Assembly: GCF_037975245.1 (NCBI RefSeq)
Contig: NC_092569.1
Location: 3,742,001-3,806,000 of the forward strand
Direction: 5' to 3'
DNA length: 64,000 nt
DNA from: Apostichopus japonicus
Taxonomy: Eukaryota; Echinodermata; Holothuroidea; Aspidochirotida; Stichopodidae
Below the pieces are notes generated by a model that made no database searches, was not told where the DNA came from, and saw only the letters and a program-made list of their open reading frames with translations. Made by a program: the position numbers and the translations under genes. Shown piece after piece: positions 41,171 to 52,575 of this stretch. Each line of letters starts with the position of its first letter. Position 1 is the first letter of the stretch.

Positions 41171-42815
41171 CCACACTATATATTGTCCTCTCACATCATA
41201 CTTCAAAGCACTCGTACTGACAGTATGAACAGTTCCTAACCCTATATCTGATTCTGATGCTAATACCACTCTATACTGTCCTCTCACATCATACTTCAAA
41301 GCACTTGCACTGACAGTATGAACAGTTTCTAACCCTATATCTGATTCTAATGCTTAAACCACTCTATACTGTCCTCTCATATCATACTTCAAAGCACTTG
41401 CACTGACAGTATGAACAGTTCCGACCCCTTTATCTGATTCTAATGCTAATACCACTCTATACTGTCCTCTCATATCATACTTCAAAGCACTTGCACTGAC
41501 AGTATGAACAGTTCCCAACCCTATATCTGATTCTAATGCTAATACCACTCTATACTGTCCTCTCATATCATACTTCAAAGCACTTGCACTGACAGTATGA
41601 ACAGTTCCCAACCCTATATCTGATTCTAATGCTAATACCACTCTATACTGTCCTCTCATATCATACTTCAAAGCACTTGCCCTGACAGTATGAACAGTTC
41701 CCAACCCTATATCTGATTCTAATGCTAATATCACTCTATACTGCCTCTCATATCATACTTCAAAGCACTTTCACTGACAGTATGAACAGTTCCGACCCTG
41801 TATCTGATTCTAATGCTAATACCACGCTATACTGTCCTCTCATATCATACTTCAAAGCACTTGCACTGACAGTATGAACAGTTCCGACCCTGTATCTGAT
41901 TCTAATGCTAATACCACTCTATACTGTCCTCTCATATCATACTTCAAAGCACTTGCACTGACAGTATGAACAGTTCCCAACCCTATATCTGATTCTAATG
42001 CTAATACCACTCCATACTGTCCTCTCATATCATACTTCAAAGCACTTGTACCGACAGTATGAACAGTTCCTAATCCTTTATCTGATTCTAATGCTTATAC
42101 CACTCTATACTGTCCTCTCACATCATGCTTCAAAGCACTCGTACTGACAGTATGAACAGTTCCTAATCCTTTATCTGATTCTAATGCTTATACCACTCTA
42201 TACTGTCCTCTCACATCATGCTTCAAAGCACTCGCACTGACAGTATGAACAGTTCCCAACCCTATATCTGATTCTAATGCTAATACCACTCTATACTGTC
42301 CTCTCATATCATACTGCAAAGCACTTGCACTGACAGTATGAACAGTTCCCAACCCTATATCTGATTCTAATGCTAATACCACTCTATACTGTCCTCTCAT
42401 ATCATACTTCAAAGCACTTGCCCTGACAGTATGAACAGTTCCCAACCCTATATCTGATTCTAATGCTAATATCACTCTATACTGCCTCTCATATCATACT
42501 TCAAAGCACTTGCACTGACAGAATGAACAGTTCCCAACCCTGTATCTGATTCTAATGCTAATACCACTCCATACTGTCCTCTCATATCATACTTCAAAGC
42601 ACTTGCACTGACAGTATGAACAGTTCCCAACCCTATATCTGATTCTAATGCTAATATCACTCTATACTGCCTCTCATATCATACTTCAAAGCACTTGCAC
42701 TGACAGTATGAACAGTTCCCAACCCTGTATCTGATTCTAATGCTAATACCACTCTATACTGTCCTCTCATATCATACTTCAAAGCACTTGCACTGACAGT
42801 ATGAACAGTTCCTGA
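41171..42815. repeat. 93-bp minisatellite, 18 copies
   Basis: The marker caaagcact occurs 18 times from about 41203 to 42780 with a period of 93 bp and occasional 92-bp units. Because 93 = 3 x 31, the minus strand stays open over several units (41354-41734, 41852-42040, 42188-42475, 42472-42660) and would encode repeats of ALESDIGLGTVHTVSASALK plus YDMRGQYRVVL. A 1-bp-short variant (ctgcctctc for ctgtcctctc, always after aatatcactc) appears three times, showing block duplication and breaking the frame. A stop lies just upstream of the first minus-strand unit (TGA near 42830), so I do not call a gene. Confidence 0.95.
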
Positions 42816-43284
42816 ACCCTTGTCACAGGATACTCATACTGACCATACTGTAATTACGAGCCACTTTCCGAAAATGGCAAAAATTACAGTTTGTTTATAT
42901 TGTCCTGACCGAGGGTGCGGTAACGTGGGGGGCGGCTAGCCTGTAACAGTTTTGAAACCACGGCATCCCTTTTCTTTGTTTTTGTCGAATCGATAGAATT
43001 GGCTATTTTCCCCCGTTTAATAGCGGTCATTTAGGTGACAGTAAAAGAGGCTCTCGAGTTGAGTCTAATGTCTATATGATAAATACTCTACAGTGCGTAT
43101 GTAGTGACTGCTAAATATTACTTATCCAGCATTCACACTGGTGGGTTGTTATATGGAATGGTACTGTAGTTCTGTGACCTAGGCGTTAAAAATACACCAA
43201 GAGCATGAGAAACTTAGCGGAGTAATAAACATTAAAGGAGCTATTGTCCAATTAGCATCAACTTGGGGTAAGGCTGTATACCCA
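42816..43284. other. Intergenic spacer
   Basis: Nothing recognised between the 93-bp array and element B. Confidence 0.5.
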
Positions 43285-43690
43285 CACTGTTAAAAATAAT
43301 GGGCAAAATTTACCCAACTTTTTAACCAACGTTGGGCATGTATTCAGCAACCTCAAAAGTTGGGCAAAAATTGACCAACCCAAATAGGTATAATAAATTC
43401 TCAACAGTTGGGAGGGGAATTACCCAACTGTTCAGGTTAGCCATTTCCCCAACTGTTGGGTGGGTCATTCATTTTGTTGGGCAAATCATTTAACCAACGT
43501 ATGGGTTAAGGCACCAGTAATGTATCCATCTGTTGGGCAGTTCATTTAGCCACCTGGTGGGTGTATACTAAATTTGTCCCAATTGTTGGACAATTCATTG
43601 ATTTTGTTGGGCATTTGCAACAACCAAATGTTGGGTTAATCCTGAACCACTTCCAACTGTTGGGGGTTTCTTAGATCGTGTTGGGCAATA
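43285..43690. repeat. Left terminal and subterminal repeats of element B
   Basis: Terminal CACTGTTAAAA followed by about fifteen TTGGGC or CCCAAC words in both orientations, several as ccaacgttggg or ccaactgttggg palindromes. Confidence 0.8.
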
Positions 43691-45709
43691 ATGGAAAAGA
43701 ACTGTTGGAATTCTAAAAAATCTTAGACATCACATCCTTTGAAATAAAGAAAGATACTGTATTTTGTAATACTTGGAACACCTTTATTCACTGACCTTGA
43801 AGAAGACATATATAACTATCATGGGTGAATAAACTTATTGTTGAATGAACTGAACTTGAACAAGACATATAACTATAATGGTTGAAGAAACTTATTGTTG
43901 ACTGAACAGTATAATTTGATATAAGAAGTCTTAAATTCAGGTATTCTTGAAACAAGGGTATGAACTGAAATAAATTAATTAATGAAGCCAAATGTTTCAT
44001 TTATGTAGGGTTCACGCACATTCCTTGGAAACTCATTTTGATCTGAAAACAACCTTCCCTAAAGTGACATTAACATTTGTGGCCTCAATTTTCTTAAGAA
44101 TCCCACAGGATAAATTTTATCGAAAAAAAATGCCAATGGCTTTGTGATTCCTTGCCATGAGAACTAAAATCCCCCTTGTACATCATACACCAACTTTGCA
44201 TTAATATTTTAACCTTTTAACTTAAGTTTAACCCCAAAAGTTTCAGTAATGTGGATCAAAAGCACATATACACCCTCCATTTCTGGAGTACCCATGTATG
44301 AAAGTGTACTGGTTAAAATTAATATTTAACCAATGCAAGGGTGGATCAAAATGGGCTGCAATCAAGGGGTGTAAAGCTCCATGCTATAGTTAAACAGGAA
44401 GCAAAACAGGTTGTCAGCAATGTTCTTGTACCTAAATGCTTACTGCCTTCAGCCCACTACTGCCCTTGCTGTCTTTTCTTGTTTAGGAAATGGAAATTTG
44501 CTGTGGTCAGACTCACTCCCTCTCTAGATCTATGTTAGGACCTATGTTTTCTGACCATAGCTAATCACTTATTAACTTTGTAGTCTTTTAAACTCATCAT
44601 TAATTAATTAATAATTATGTGGAACCATGTACAAAGTTGAATTTACAAAATTTAGAGCAATTTCTTTTGCACTTGAACAATTGTCTTCCACAATCTAATG
44701 ATATTGGCAAAACATTTTCCACAAAATGATTACTACCTAACTAGCCATCTTTAAATTGTTGAATAGGAAAAAGTCTATTTTTTAGATGAACATGAATGGA
44801 ACACTTTTAAACTTTTGTTCAAATGAATAATGGTAATAAAGGAGATATGAGGGCTTGCAAAAAAATGTCTTTGAAAATGTTCTTCATGATACTTAAAACA
44901 AAGATCCACAAATTTTGATATATTGCTATGCTAATTTCTGTGTTTCTGTGATGTGAAGCAAGCTATACAATGTTGATATGATTTAAAAACTGATAACATT
45001 CTTTAGGGCCATTCCACGTGACGTAAGTCACAAATCAGAGCGAAATGTTACACTTGTTTTCAATATCATGTTCAGTACAAGTCTGTAGTTCAGCTAGAAG
45101 CCTATAGTTACTGAACTTTGAAAACCCAAAATAAAGAAGGGAAGGGTCTATTCTACATATGTAAAAATGTAAAAATAGTGGATAGAAAGAGCACATATGT
45201 CAGTTCATTGTACACTAGCTCATCACACAGTAGTTGCTGGAAGAATTTTAATTGGTGGTGCAAATCAAGAGTAAGTTTCAAAAAAACATTTGCAGTCACA
45301 TAGTGCATGAAGCTCTGCCTTTCATGGGTGCCCTTAATAATGTTGTCATTTTGAATACAATAACAGTAAGTTCAAATCTAGATGTTCAGTTGTACATAAA
45401 AAGTCCTATGGACTAGTTCTGCGAAATATCTTAACTTAAGTGCTACAGTAGCTAAATAGTTCCTTAATTAGCCGTAAAATCACTGCATTACTGCCCATTT
45501 CAGCACGTTCTTTACACAAATGTAACCTACATATACTTGTATCATCCACTTTTTTTACCCAATTCCATGATAAATGCATGCTTCAAAAATGAATTTCTAG
45601 ACACCTTGTAATTTGTGTCGAAGTTTGAAACAGCGGTATTAGGGCTTTGGATATGTATCCCATTATGATACCTCGAGGAAAAAAGGCTCCGAGCTAGGTG
45701 ATAAACTGT
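43691..45709. other. Element B interior, no coding exon recognised
   Basis: Two kilobases of AT-rich sequence downstream of the element's gene (minus orientation). Open frames of at most 70 codons have no recognised motif. Confidence 0.5.
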
Positions 45710-45982
45710 TTAAGGACTGGCAGCAGTCTTCATGAAAGCTCTGAAAGACCGGATGGAGGAGGAAAGATTCTTCATTCCTGATTGCTTATATATGCAACTT
45801 TCAATGAAATCTCAAACATTTCGGCAGTGGTGCTGGTACTGCAAGTTGAATATGTAGTGTGCTTTATAGCAGATGTCGACTCCTTCAGAGAGTGTCTGCA
45901 CGCTCACTGCGTGCCTCTCCAAGATAACAAACACTTGTGATGGTGTCAGCTTGAAGTCTGAGTAAAACCCAAGGATGAAAGG
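45710..45982 (-). pseudogene. Element B gene, terminal exon with in-frame stops
   Basis: On the minus strand this reads PFILGFYSDF, QVFVILERHAVSVQ, EGVDICYKAHYIFNLQYQ, then a TGA at 45812-45814, DFIESCIYKQ, SSSIRSFRAFMKTAASP and a terminal TAA at 45710-45712. It lines up without gaps of note against the element A exon at 19654-19986 (KQPHLL / SQPFIL; FFVVLDGVALPV / VFVILERHAVSV; KVHYVFIVAY / KAHYIFNLQY). Another in-frame TGA lies a few codons upstream of PFIL. The copy is therefore inactive unless the stops are sequencing errors. Confidence 0.7.
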
Positions 45983-46664
45983 CTGAGATCTTCATTCACT
46001 GCTTATTCCCTGTAAGTATGAAGGCAAATGGGTGTGCTCCTGTGAAACCAATAGAAGCAATGAAAAGTAGCTTTTCGTGTTCCATGTTCAAATTTATTTA
46101 TTTCTGGTGTGTGCTATATTACAGCCAAAACCATTTACTTTATGCATATCACAAATATGTTATTGAACTTGTAGTATAAATTAAAAATGGAAACGCTCCC
46201 TTTTGATATGTCTAACCAGTAGGATGATACCAGCACACCACTGATTCATATGTAGAATTAGTTTGGAGAGACTTAACTGACTTAAGATCATCCAAGTGAA
46301 CAAGAAGATTGTTGTAGGGCATTAGTTGGCACCTCCTTCCCATTCGAAATATAAATGTAGATCACAATGGGTACATGCTAGTTTTGAACTCAGGGATTTT
46401 GCACAATCCAATGTCCAACAATAGCAATACTACACCTAATACTACTGATACTACTAATACTACTACTACCACCAACGACAATGACAAGAAGAACAAGAAC
46501 AAGAAAAAAAAAAAGAAGAACAGCAACAATAACAATAATGATGAAAATACAGCTTAAAGGGTTTTACAGATCAGTGGAGCCAGTCATAATTCTCCAACAA
46601 TCCTGGAGAGTAAGTTGCTGCAGTCTTTGTAATCCACACAGGGTTTTGCTCAGGTTCCTCACAA

Positions 46665-46780
46665 GTTCACATTTTCACCTGAGTGGAGTGAGGCCATCAA
46701 GATAGAGTGCCTTGCCTAAGGACACAATGTAGCCGGGATTTGAACCACTGATTCTTGGATTACGAGATTCAAACCCTAGC
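46665..46780 (-). mobile_element. tRNA-like SINE fragment inside element B
   Basis: The plus strand reads gagtggagtgaggcc, gtgccttgcctaaggacaca and gccgggatttgaaccactg. The minus strand therefore has a B-box-like GGTTCAAATCC (46735-46745). The phrase 'gtgccttgcccaaggacacaac...gccgggattcgaacc' is very common in marine animal SINEs as I recall. Boundaries are approximate. Confidence 0.5.
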
Positions 46781-47661
46781 TGATTACAAGCAAAGTCAGC
46801 AGCTGATATGAATAATGCATTTAGACATACCCTTTTTAATTCAATAAATGATGAAGCATGATCTGTTGCCGCTGATCGTCCTCCAGTTTTGGCCTAGCTC
46901 CTGGTCCCAAAAATAAGTGGTAACATGAGCAATGACAGGTTGTCCTTCTCCTCTGCAAGTGAAAACCAAAATGCCAAATTTAGCAAAGCATAAAAACCTC
47001 AAGTATATCAGGAAGTAAATACCAAATTCAATAGTCATCAGGTTAGAAACAATAGGGTAGGTAAGTAGCTGGGGGACCCCCTCCCATTCAAAGAAAGATA
47101 GTGATCCTGTATTCATTATGGGAAATATACAGAACATACTTAACATCATCAACCTGGTTGTTCCTGAGGTAATATGGTTAAAGGTCATTGTTTGACCTCT
47201 GCTGACTTAATTTATTGTCCTTTGACCTACAGTTTCTATATTATCTACAATAAACACTAAGAAATTACCGTAATATGCTGAAGCTACTGTAGCTTGCCAC
47301 TGTAGCATAATAAAAACGATACACACTGTAAACATAAGCCCAAGATTTCAACCACGGATCACCATAGGCTTATAATAAGGATAGAAAAGGTTATTGGAAG
47401 TTCGAACTCCACACTTAACCTTAACTAGCCTAGGAGTAGGACTCGCTTAAGTAATCTAGGCTAGGCATATAGTACGTACGTCGGTATACAGGTATTCTTT
47501 TGTCACTGTGATAGGCTACACTACTGTATAGGCTCTATACGCTAACGTTAGTATTACTAGTACTAGGCCTAGCATAGGAGTACAAAATGTTGATGAAAAT
47601 TGTGTGAAAGAATCGTCCCAGTTTATTCCGATTACTTCAATCCCTTCACTGAAATGATTAC

Positions 47662-47722
47662 CTTTCATAGACTGAATTATGTCGGGAACAAACAACCCCC
47701 AGCTCTTGAGTAGATCTTCCAT
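47662..47722 (-). CDS. Element B gene, putative first coding exon (SAM-like N terminus)
   Basis: The minus-strand ATG at 47722-47720 opens MEDLLKSWGLFVPDIIQSMK and reaches a donor AAAG|GTAATC at 47662/47661. A short MEELLKSW-type start followed by an early intron is what I recall for SAMD3-like transposon proteins, where it begins a sterile-alpha-motif domain. It lies 350 bp inside the right end, a sensible place for the 5' end of the element's gene. The longer frame (47516-47854) reads through the intron. Exons between 47661 and about 46010 were not found. Confidence 0.5.
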
Positions 47723-47984
47723 TTCGACTTTTGAGGCTGTCAACTCGACGGAATATGTAACCCTTCGTCGTGCACGCGCGCTCAAGCACACTTTGCATTC
47801 AAAGTTGCCCAACGTTGGTAAACATCGCCAAGGTAAAGCCGAATGCTTGCCCATCGTATGGTATAAAGAACCGAAATTTCGCCCAACATACGATTACGAT
47901 GACAGAAAAGACCAACATGTGGACAAATATGAGCACGGAGTTTACCAACTCGATGGGTAAACAAACTAATCTGCGATTCGATCA

Positions 47985-48071
47985 TTTTTATATATAAATT
48001 GGGCACTATTTGACCAACACAGTTGAAAGGGTACTTGCCCAACAACTTTTTTACCCAGTGTTTTAACAGTG
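47985..48071. repeat. Right terminal repeats of element B
   Basis: ttgggcac, gaccaacac, gcccaacaac and the end TTTTAACAGTG, followed by CA, mirror the left end. Confidence 0.75.
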
Positions 48072-48310
48072 CACCAATAGAACTGCCTGTATGCTAGGCC
48101 GGTAACGTAAAGTAACTATCGACTATATTTAAATTATAACAACTGATCTAAAGAACTTGCGAAAGTTGTAGCAATGACTTCGGGAAAAAAAAGTTAGTAT
48201 CCACTAGCAGCGATTTTGGAGAAAGGTTACCCTCAAATAACATTAGCTATCGGTAACGCCGAAAGTAACAATAAACTTAAGTCTACATGTATACCAAGAG
48301 AGCTAAAGAA

Positions 48311-48319
48311 CACAGGCAA
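48311..48319. repeat. Target-site duplication of SINE, left copy
   Basis: CACAGGCAA here and at 48615-48623 flank the SINE exactly. Confidence 0.85.
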
Positions 48320-48614
48320 TATAATAATAATAATAATAATCAGCAGTTATTTTAACGAATCGACCACAAATGTGGGAGAAACCCGCAAGGGCTTATGGAT
48401 TACAACTTACACGTCGGGTGGCTTCCAATTCAATATTTTAACTCAAATTTGGAATATGTTCAATTTAGAAAGTCATTTCAGATGGGAAAACCGTAGATTG
48501 CTCTTGGATGAAAAACCCACATTACTATAACCCGGCCGGATTTCGAACCCGGAACCTCCCGATTGCTAACCCTCATTGCTTCAAATGCCACCGCCTTTGT
48601 CCACTCGGCCACAT
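48320..48614 (-). mobile_element. tRNA-derived SINE, full length, with 9-bp TSD
   Basis: On the minus strand it begins ATGTGGCCGAGTGG (A box TGGCCGAGTGG, plus-strand 48601-48611) and continues through a Ser/Leu-like tRNA head to GGTTCGAAATCC (B box with one extra base, plus-strand 48538-48549). A unique body follows, and it ends in (ATT)n. It is 295 bp and bounded by the exact duplication CACAGGCAA. The extra base in the B box and the run of overlapping short open frames show it is a non-coding insertion. The 105-codon plus-strand frame across it (48216-48530) is not a gene. Confidence 0.88.
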
Positions 48615-48710
48615 CACAGGCAAGGTTTACTAATAACCACTAGCCATCGACTTATGTTTTTGCTAGTCATCCAATGGCCATGACTATCGGTCATTATGGC
48701 AGTTAGAGTA

Positions 48711-49584
48711 CACAGTTGTATAGTACTCCAGTACTATACAAAGTTGTATAGTACTCTAGTACTATATACACATCAGTTGTATAGTACACAGTTGTGCAGT
48801 ACTCTAGTACTATGCACAGTTGTATAGTACTCTGGTAATATACACAGTTGTATAGTACTCTAGTACTATACAAAGTTGTATAGTACTAGAGTACTATACA
48901 CAGTTGTATAGTACTCTAGTACTCTGTATAGAACTAGCGTACTACACAACTGTGTTTAGTACTAGAGTACTATACAACTGTGTATAGTACTAGAGTACTA
49001 TACAACTGTGTTTAGTACTAGAGTACTATACAACTGTGCATAGTACTAGAGTACTATACAACTGTGCATAGTACTAGAGTACTATACATAGTTGTATAGT
49101 ACTCTAGTACTATACATAGTTGTATAGTACTAGAGTACTATACATAGTTGTATAGTACTCTAGTACTATACATAGTTGTATATTACTCTAGTACTATACA
49201 CAGTTGTATAGTACTCTAGTACTATGCACAGTTGTATAGTACTCTAGTACTATGCACAGTTGTATAGTACTCTAGTACTAAACACAGTTGTATAGTACTC
49301 TAGTACTATACACAGTTGTATAGTACTCTAGTACTAAACACAGTTGTGTAGTACGCTAGTTCTATACACAGTTATATAGTACGCTAGTTCTATACACAAT
49401 TGTATAGTACTCTAGTACTATACATAGTTGTATAGTACTCTAGTACTATACATAGTTATATAGTACTCTAGTACTATACATAGTTGTATAGTACTCTAGT
49501 ACTATACAAAGTTGTATAGTACTCTAGTACTATACACATGTCAGTTGTATAGTACACAGTTGTATAGTACAGTTGTATAGTACG
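48711..49584. repeat. 28-bp array of near-palindromes (TATAGTACTCTAGTACTATA)
   Basis: About 30 units, each a 9-bp-arm palindrome tatagtact-CT-agtactata plus the linker cacagttg. The centre dinucleotide and linker show the orientation. Between about 48926 and 49087 both are flipped (AG centre, caactgtg linker). That 162-bp block is an exact reverse complement of 49206-49367, including the order of variant units (tgcac, tgcac, taaac, tatac, taaac, gtacgctagttc). Confidence 0.95.
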
Positions 49585-49590
49585 ATATAT

Positions 49591-50361
<771 letters not shown>

Positions 50362-50533
50362 CTTTATTACGGCTTGGCTTGCCTATAAAGAGTGGTTATT
50401 CTGTGTAAATTGTCAGATTCCAAGCACCAGGGGTGCACTCTAGTCTGTACAATCATAACACTTGGGTAATACGCCCTCGATAACAATTATACAAAGCCAA
50501 TTTATACGCATTAACACACCAGTAGAATCACTG

Positions 50534-50544
50534 TGGTCGAGTGG
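50534..50544 (+). promoter_or_regulatory. Pol III A box of the SINE
   Basis: TGGTCGAGTGG matches the TGGYNNAGTGG consensus at every fixed position. Confidence 0.8.
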
Positions 50545-50576
50545 TACGGACTTCGGTCTGTGACACAAGATACGGG

Positions 50577-50587
50577 GGTTCGATTCC
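50577..50587 (+). promoter_or_regulatory. Pol III B box of the SINE
   Basis: GGTTCGATTCC matches the GGTTCGANTCC consensus exactly and lies 33 bp after the end of the A box, a normal tRNA spacing. Confidence 0.85.
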
Positions 50588-50590
50588 TAC

Positions 50591-50634
50591 CTTCGCCTGA
50601 TGAGTCCCAAAAAAGGACGAAACCGGTCGTGAAG
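50591..50634 (+). ncRNA. Hammerhead ribozyme, type I, minimal palindromic stem III
   Basis: All core positions of the hammerhead fold are present. Stem I 5' strand CTTCGC (50591-50596); CTGATGA (50597-50603); stem II GTCC (50604-50607), loop CAAAAAA, GGAC (50615-50618); GAAA (50619-50622); stem III CC/GG (50623-50626); cleavage triplet GTC ending at 50628; stem I 3' strand GTGAAG (50629-50634), which pairs with CTTCGC through five Watson-Crick pairs and one G-U. Stem III has no loop: ACCGGT is self-complementary. Activity is therefore expected mainly as a dimer or in tandem transcripts, as in known short-stem-III animal hammerheads. Predicted cleavage is between 50628 and 50629. Confidence 0.87.
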
Positions 50635-50711
50635 TGGATTTTTTTCTGGTGTTTTATTCTTTATTTACTTAAACTATATATCTGTCATACCACTTGCTAC
50701 ACCTTCATTAA

Positions 50712-50733
50712 TATATATATATACATATACATA

Positions 50734-50782
<49 letters not shown>
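50712..50782. repeat. AT-dinucleotide microsatellite at the SINE 3' end
   Basis: (AT)n with a few ACATATAC interruptions. Confidence 0.9.
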
Positions 50783-50791
<9 letters not shown>

Positions 50792-52329
50792 GCTAGATAC
50801 CTATATGTGCATAATAAGTTTGACTGTTTTCATCTTTTATCGCAACACTATAAGGCTATAATCTGTATATGTACTAGCGGAAGTTCCTTTCACATGTGAA
50901 TGCCTTTGACAGAATCATTTGTGATTTTTCTTCTTTAAAGTTTTTACGCCCTTCTACAATGACAGCTTAGAAAAAGCCAAATTGACGAAACTATCTATAT
51001 ATATTTATTTTTCTCTAAAAAAAACATGGATGTATAAAGGCAAGGCTTCCACTAGTTTGGCAGCTGCAATAACATCGGAATCTAATGTATTCAACCTTTC
51101 TCAGTTAACGAAACTTGAAGAGGAGGTATTCGTGATGGAAATTTGCTTGCTAAAGGACAGAGATTGAGCGGTAGGGGGGGGGGGGGTGCTGAAAGGAAGT
51201 AGATAACAAAGTTTCCACTGCCATTGAGCTAACAAATTGTTCACAATATCATGTTTCTCATCGAATATTTTATCTCATGTACATAATGTACCTGTTATAG
51301 TTTGCATGCGATGATAACCTAGGTGCCATGCATGTTAATGTGTTCCATGCTGTAAATACTTTGCACTTAAGGTATACATACAACTGTATTACATGACTCC
51401 CCGTATGTGGAGGCCTATCGTGAAGGGTGAAAAAATGGATACTTTATTGGTAACATTATTTTTCTAACGAAAGCAGATTTTGTAGTAGTTGAGATGAAAT
51501 GTTTTTATTATCATTCTGCTAAAAGTAAATAAACAATTTGACCACAGAAGAGGAACCTTCATTTTTTCCCCAAAACATATTTGAATTATGGTGGACAATT
51601 TGCAAGTATATAGTTACAGCGTATTTAGGAAAACTGGCCAATGCATCATATACCGGTTACTGACTCATAATACAAACATTACAAATGCGGTAAAAAAAAA
51701 TTGAAGAACATCTTAATTTGTTTACTCTCTTAAACAACCTTACCCATGGACTCCACTGTTTTACACGGGAAGACATTGATTCAAAACGCAGGGCTCAACT
51801 TAACGCACTCAAAATATTTTCTTTTGACTCGGCAGGATATCCTTAGGTGTGTTTATTTATTCGTCAAATGTAGATATATAGCTACTATCCACAAAAGGCG
51901 ATGATACCTTGTGTAAAATGGTCACGAAACTAATAACATACTATAGTTTCTAATAATAAAAAACACAACAGAATCAGCAATCTCTCCGTGACCACACAGA
52001 CTGCGGTTCGTAACTATTTCAAAATATACAGGACAGCGATATTAACGTCCCCTTGTCCCTCACATGAATGAATTTGTTTATTTGTTCCGATGTCAAAATA
52101 CGCTGCATGGTGGGAATTCTATTATACGTAACCTTAGACTCGAGATTCCATGACTACATTTACAGAACTACACTACTAGCCTAACACTGACCATCACAGA
52201 CATAATCCCTCACCACCAGAAGGCATGTATGTTAGTATATGACTAAACAAAAAAACCCATCTTGGTATGACGTATATATACGCACAACATAACAAGGCTT
52301 AGCATGAGTAATGTTTAAATGCATGATAT
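50783..52329. other. Intergenic, no gene seen
   Basis: A poly-G run lies at about 51175-51187. Short open frames such as 50982-51167 have no motif. Confidence 0.55.
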
Positions 52330-52575
52330 GTGTTGGATCATACACGGTGCCTTCCAATCATAAGGTCCCCGGTTCGAGTCACTCCAAGACTAATGTATGT
52401 CGTCCAGTTACAGAGTTGTTCACAATTGACAATTCATAATCATGGACGTTAAATATGAATGTAGGAGACTAACTTCGGTCAGCTTGCAGCTTTGATAAGC
52501 CAATGATGGCTTCTTAGCGAGTTCCTGCTTGCGGGAGGATCTAGAATACATACATACATACATACATACACACAC
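52330..52575 (+). mobile_element. SINE with tRNA-like head and CATA tail (copy 2)
   Basis: ccaatcataaggtccccggttcgagtc is a tRNA-like anticodon-to-T-arm stretch with a B box GGTTCGAGTCA (52371-52381). No convincing A box is visible upstream. The 3' part (about 52430-52552) matches the truncated copy at 36249-36378, and the end is (CATA)n. The boundaries are approximate. Confidence 0.65.

Larger units (their letters stand above)
43285..48071 (-). mobile_element. 4.8-kb DNA transposon with CACTGTTAAAA ends (element B)
   Basis: The left end CACTGTTAAAAATAATGGGC and the right end GCCC...TTTTTTACCCAGTGTTTTAACAGTG are inverted repeats (11 bp perfect, about 20 of 25 overall). Both sides carry repeated TTGGGC/GCCCAA and CCAACTGTTGGG words over 200-400 bp. 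A 2-bp CA flanks each side (43283-43284, 48072-48073). Architecture and the encoded C-terminal domain match element A, so the two are relatives. The gene runs on the minus strand from 47722 to 45710 and is broken. A SINE fragment (46665-46780) lies inside. Confidence 0.78.
50530..50711 (+). mobile_element. tRNA-derived SINE carrying a hammerhead ribozyme
   Basis: A perfect A box TGGTCGAGTGG (50534-50544) and a perfect B box GGTTCGATTCC (50577-50587) form a tRNA-like pol III promoter. The hammerhead motif follows four bases after the B box. An AT-rich 3' body runs into an (AT)n tract, which may have grown from the tail. Exact ends and target duplication are unclear. An 87-codon open frame (50533-50796) across it is spurious. 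Confidence 0.8.

Noticed and set aside
41171-42815. Secreted or structural repeat protein gene
   Set aside because: Frameshifting 92-bp units, no start context, a stop just upstream and no flanking exon signals seen.
48530-48622. Functional tRNA-Ser or tRNA-Leu gene
   Set aside because: The B box has an extra base, the acceptor stem does not close, and the segment is the head of a SINE with its own target duplication.
48711-49584. CRISPR-like regular spacing
   Set aside because: Linkers between repeats are all alike rather than unique spacers, units are palindromic head to tail, and the DNA is eukaryotic.
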